From: Bacteroidales bacterium
Lineage (GTDB): Bacteria; Bacteroidota; Bacteroidia; Bacteroidales; ML635J-15
Assembly: GCA_028701945.1 (NCBI GenBank)
Contig: JAQVPT010000166.1
Coordinates: forward strand, 1-7,892
DNA: 7,892 nt
Direction of reading: 5' to 3'
Shown here: positions 5,733 through 7,892 of the stretch, in pieces
Numbering within the stretch: position 1 is the stretch's first letter
Layout of the letters: each line of letters starts with the position of its first letter
Notes under the pieces: generated by a model
The model's database searches: none
What the model saw: the letters and a program-made list of their open reading frames with translations, nothing else
Told to the model about the DNA's origin: nothing
Position numbers and translations under genes: made by a program

Positions 5733-7352
5733 TTATTTATTAACAACTATTTTTTTCAAAACAATAATATTATCTTTTTGGATTTTTATTATATATATCC
5801 CATTTTTCAATTCATTAATTTTAATAGTTTCTTGCGTTTGAGTTAAAATTTTATTGGCAACTATTTGTCCTGTTATTGAAATCATGATAAAACTTGAATT
5901 TATTAGTGTGTTAGGTATCTCAATAATAAACTCACCTTTTGCAGGATTTGGAAAAATTTCAACATCATTATTAATAGTAATAGGAAGGTTATTATTGAAT
6001 ATAATATATTCGTCATCATCGGGATATGCAAATGAGCTTAATTCAAATACACCATTACCATTTTCGTTCATTTTATAAAAATAACTCCCTGTTTTATTGG
6101 TGTTAAAATTCGCATGTAAACTAGAGAAACTAACCCCTCCATCATTATCTGCAACAACATCCATTTGCGAAAGAGCAAATTGACAACTATCTGCGCCTAC
6201 ATATTTTTTCCAAATTAATTCTGCATTTTTATTAAATTTTGCGAGCAACATATGATTTGTATCTGTTGACTTTGAGTATAATAGCGAAGGAATTGTTGCC
6301 CCAACAATAAAAATATTTGTATCATTGTCAACAGATATCTTAGCCTTACCTCCTGCTCCTCCAATATTAATATTATATTGAAATTTCTCTGTTAATTCTT
6401 CGTCAAAAACGATTAAAGATATTCTTTCTTTTTTGTCGCCTTCATAAACCAATGTGTCTGCAGTATAAGCAACTATTGCTACATGATTATTCCATAAAGA
6501 TTTTACATCGTAAAAAATAGAAACATTCTTTAAAAAATTCCAAGATCTTCTTTTTTGCAACTCACCATTTGCATCAAAAACACCTATAAACCCAAGGCGA
6601 TCTACTGGTGCAGCATTATTTCCTACAATTCTTTGTCTGGCTAATTCTCCGGCAGCAACAATATTTCCATTATCAGTTTTTGTTACACCAAAAAAATTTC
6701 CAAACATTAGCATATGTACATTATTTGTACAATCATTCCATTCCCAAAGCAAATTACCATCTATATCAATTGCAAATAACCAAGGCATACCCCAAAAATG
6801 GATTTCTCTTCCAGGACAGTAATTCTCTGAACCAGCAACAATTAATTTATCGTTATCATAGAAGATAATATCATATATAAACTCAGCACCATGTGAACTA
6901 TCAGTTTCATGGTGAGGTAAAGAGCCATAACTTTTAGACCAAATAAAGTCTCCTACTGAGTTGTATTTAGCTATAAAACCATTATAATCATACCACAATG
7001 TTGGGAAGTATGACTTTTGAAAATATCCTGCCAAATAATAATTATTATCGGTATCAATACAAACAGAAGTAGCTATAGCTTCTGGAAATTCGTCTTCATC
7101 AAGAACTCTATGCCACTCGATATCACCATATTTGTCCAATTTTAAAATTGATGTACGATGATCAAAAGATTCATACTGATTATATGCTACAATATATCCA
7201 TCATCAAAAGTTTTTTCAATTGATACAAGATACTCTCCAGTCCAGCCAGGATAAATATCATAAGTTCTTGTAAATGGTTCTACTTGAGCGGTACAAATAA
7301 AACTAATAAGTAAAAATAATTGAACAATCAGTAACTTGCTTTTAGTTTTCAT
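5733..7352 (-). CDS. Secreted beta-propeller-like protein with T9SS type A sorting domain
   Basis: This is a complete 539-residue frame from ATG 7352 to TAA. Residues 1-23 are a signal peptide (MKTKSKLL, hydrophobic core, ending CTAQ). Residues about 30-440 hold six to seven repeats of roughly 50-65 residues, recognisable by turns such as KLDKYGDIEWHRV, KYNSVGDFIWSK, AIDIDGNLLWEW and KFNKNAELIWKKY, each followed by a strand ending in a motif like YYLAGYF, LIVAGSE or NIVAAGE. This is the blade pattern of a beta-propeller. The last 76 residues (464-539) are a type A sorting domain: VEIFPNPAKGEFIIEI at its start, then ELKNGIYIIKI and a Lys-rich end. The protein should pass Sec, cross the outer membrane by T9SS, and be anchored or released after removal of the tail. 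It shares its architecture and its upstream element with the gene at 1-800. No catalytic residues were recognised and the ligand is unknown. The leader is A/T-rich with no Shine-Dalgarno sequence. Confidence 0.9.
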   Translation of the reverse strand: MKTKSKLLIVQLFLLISFICTAQVEPFTRTYDIYPGWTGEYLVSIEKTFDDGYIVAYNQYESFDHRTSILKLDKYGDIEWHRVLDEDEFPEAIATSVCIDTDNNYYLAGYFQKSYFPTLWYDYNGFIAKYNSVGDFIWSKSYGSLPHHETDSSHGAEFIYDIIFYDNDKLIVAGSENYCPGREIHFWGMPWLFAIDIDGNLLWEWNDCTNNVHMLMFGNFFGVTKTDNGNIVAAGELARQRIVGNNAAPVDRLGFIGVFDANGELQKRRSWNFLKNVSIFYDVKSLWNNHVAIVAYTADTLVYEGDKKERISLIVFDEELTEKFQYNINIGGAGGKAKISVDNDTNIFIVGATIPSLLYSKSTDTNHMLLAKFNKNAELIWKKYVGADSCQFALSQMDVVADNDGGVSFSSLHANFNTNKTGSYFYKMNENGNGVFELSSFAYPDDDEYIIFNNNLPITINNDVEIFPNPAKGEFIIEIPNTLINSSFIMISITGQIVANKILTQTQETIKINELKNGIYIIKIQKDNIIVLKKIVVNK

Positions 7353-7531
7353 AATTTTATTTTTTTATTTTCTAACTACATTTTCCTAAAAATTTCACTC
7401 CAAAAAGTATTTTCCTTCCTTTCTCTCCAAATAATTATTCAAATCTTCTCACAAAATAATGTTATAATCTATGCTTTTAAAAATACTTTTCAATGCTCTG
7501 TATTGCCTATGACAGCCGAAGTTTATATGTA

Positions 7532-7542
7532 CCCCCCCCCCC
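7532..7542. repeat. Homopolymer C11 (G11 on the transcribed sense)
   Basis: Eleven consecutive C residues, two more than at the equivalent site in the left copy. The tract lies in the predicted leader of the gene ending at 7352, about 180 bases before its start codon. In this copy a second possible promoter (TTG at 7573-7571, 19-base spacer, TGTCTTTG at 7551-7544) would place a transcription start inside the G run; the left copy lacks the matching -33 element. Confidence 0.8.
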
Positions 7543-7581
7543 GCAAAGACAAACAACATATAGGCTTATACAACACTCTTC

Positions 7582-7613
7582 CAAATATAACAAGTATTAT
7601 TTTAATATGCAAA
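7582..7613 (-). promoter_or_regulatory. Bacteroidota-type promoter for the gene at 5733-7352
   Basis: On the minus strand, TTTG (7613-7610), a 20-base spacer (7609-7590) and TATATTTG (7589-7582) fit the consensus exactly. The elements and spacer length equal those of the left copy although bases inside the spacer have changed, which argues for selection on the promoter. The predicted start is near 7575, giving a leader of about 220 bases. Confidence 0.7.
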
Positions 7614-7709
7614 TAAAATTGTTGTTTTTTAGTAAAAAAATGTTTGGTTATAGTAATTTATAGGGGTTTAGGCGTTTGGGATTGTTTGGAGGGGTTGTGA
7701 GAAATGAAA

Positions 7710-7768
7710 CGGTTTATCGGTTTATCAGTTTATCAGTTTACGGTTCACGGTTTGCGGTTCGCGGTTTG
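7710..7768. repeat. Heptamer/octamer tandem repeat (cggttNN array), right copy
   Basis: Three 8-base units (cggtttat, cggtttat, cagtttat) are followed by five 7-base units (cagttta, cggttca, cggtttg, cggttcg, cggtttg). The left copy has one 8-base and eight 7-base units, so both the number and the type of unit differ. This is expected of a variable tandem array. Confidence 0.85.
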
Positions 7769-7802
7769 AGCTCTCATGATTTTGGTTTACTTAAAGTTTA
7801 CA

Positions 7803-7892
7803 ATGTCAACCTTTTTTGTTAATAACTATATTTCCTTTTTTATCATTATTTTCGTTATTTCGTTTTGTCAGCGAGAAGCAGAAGATGCTTTT
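7803..7892 (+). CDS. Possible N-terminus of a secreted protein or lipoprotein (runs off right edge)
   Basis: A plus-strand ATG at 7803 opens a frame of 30 codons to the window edge. An alternative in-frame ATG at 7776 follows a stop at 7767-7769. The peptide has a polar start (MSTFFVNNY), a hydrophobic core (ISFFIIIFVISF), then Cys-Gln and an acidic stretch (REAEDAF). This looks like a signal peptide, with the Cys as a possible lipidation site although the lipobox is not canonical. It would be divergent from the gene at 5733-7352. No clear plus-strand promoter was seen. The alternative is the C-terminus of a minus-strand gene, since that strand is open from the edge to a TGA near 7808 and ends GNIVINKKG. 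The evidence is weak because the fragment is short. Confidence 0.4.
   Translation, partial: MSTFFVNNYISFFIIIFVISFCQREAEDAF

Larger units (their letters stand above)
7374..7768 (-). repeat. Duplicated promoter-leader element, right copy
   Basis: This copy matches 905-1317 with the same order of parts: leader blocks, homopolymer, promoter and heptamer array. It begins only about 20 bases from the start codon at 7352, against about 100 in the left copy. It also lacks a 1-base G and a short insertion (about 13 bases near 1240-1252) present there. The 270-plus bases it occupies before the heptamer array contain no gene on either strand. Confidence 0.85.

Noticed and set aside
5854..6868. Short plus-strand frames at 5854-6078 and 6608-6868
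   Set aside because: They are antisense to the well-supported 539-residue gene and have low-complexity composition.

Overview
The window looks like a piece of an AT-rich Bacteroidota chromosome, probably Bacteroidales or a related order, though the exact lineage cannot be fixed from the sequence. Three things support this. The large proteins begin with signal peptides ending in an Ala-Gln site, and two end in type IX secretion (T9SS) type A sorting domains. The promoters match the Bacteroidota consensus TTTG-N20-TAnnTTTG rather than the sigma-70 type. The starts have A/T-rich leaders without a Shine-Dalgarno sequence. All large genes lie on the minus strand and none is metabolic: this is a block of secreted surface or extracellular proteins.

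From left to right: (1) 1-800, the N-terminal 266 codons of a secreted beta-propeller-like protein that runs off the left edge. (2) 801-1568, a non-coding stretch holding its long 5' leader, a promoter, a heptamer tandem repeat and, at 1503-1535, the terminator of the next gene. (3) 1569-5528, what reads as one very large gene of 1318 sense codons (signal peptide, N-terminal domain, parallel beta-helix, Gly linker, helical region, T9SS sorting domain), cut by a single in-frame TGA at 3942-3944. The upstream half keeps the signal peptide and the downstream half keeps the sorting domain, so neither alone should be exported and anchored. (4) 5529-5732, an intergenic stretch with several inverted repeats. 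(5) 5733-7352, a complete 539-residue secreted beta-propeller-like protein with a T9SS sorting domain, built like the partial gene at the left edge. (6) 7353-7802, a second copy of the upstream element seen in region 2. (7) 7803-7892, the possible start of a plus-strand secreted protein or lipoprotein.

The most notable feature is the duplicated upstream element (about 905-1317 and 7374-7768). The two copies are roughly 90% identical by eye and share the same promoter with the same 20-bp spacer, a long leader, a poly-C/poly-G tract that differs in length (9 versus 11), and a heptamer tandem array at the far end. Each stands in front of a beta-propeller secreted protein whose coding sequence is far more diverged than the element. 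This suggests a dispersed promoter-leader cassette, possibly phase-variable, that may co-regulate a set of T9SS cargo genes. No CRISPR, tRNA, rRNA, transposase or classical defence gene was seen.
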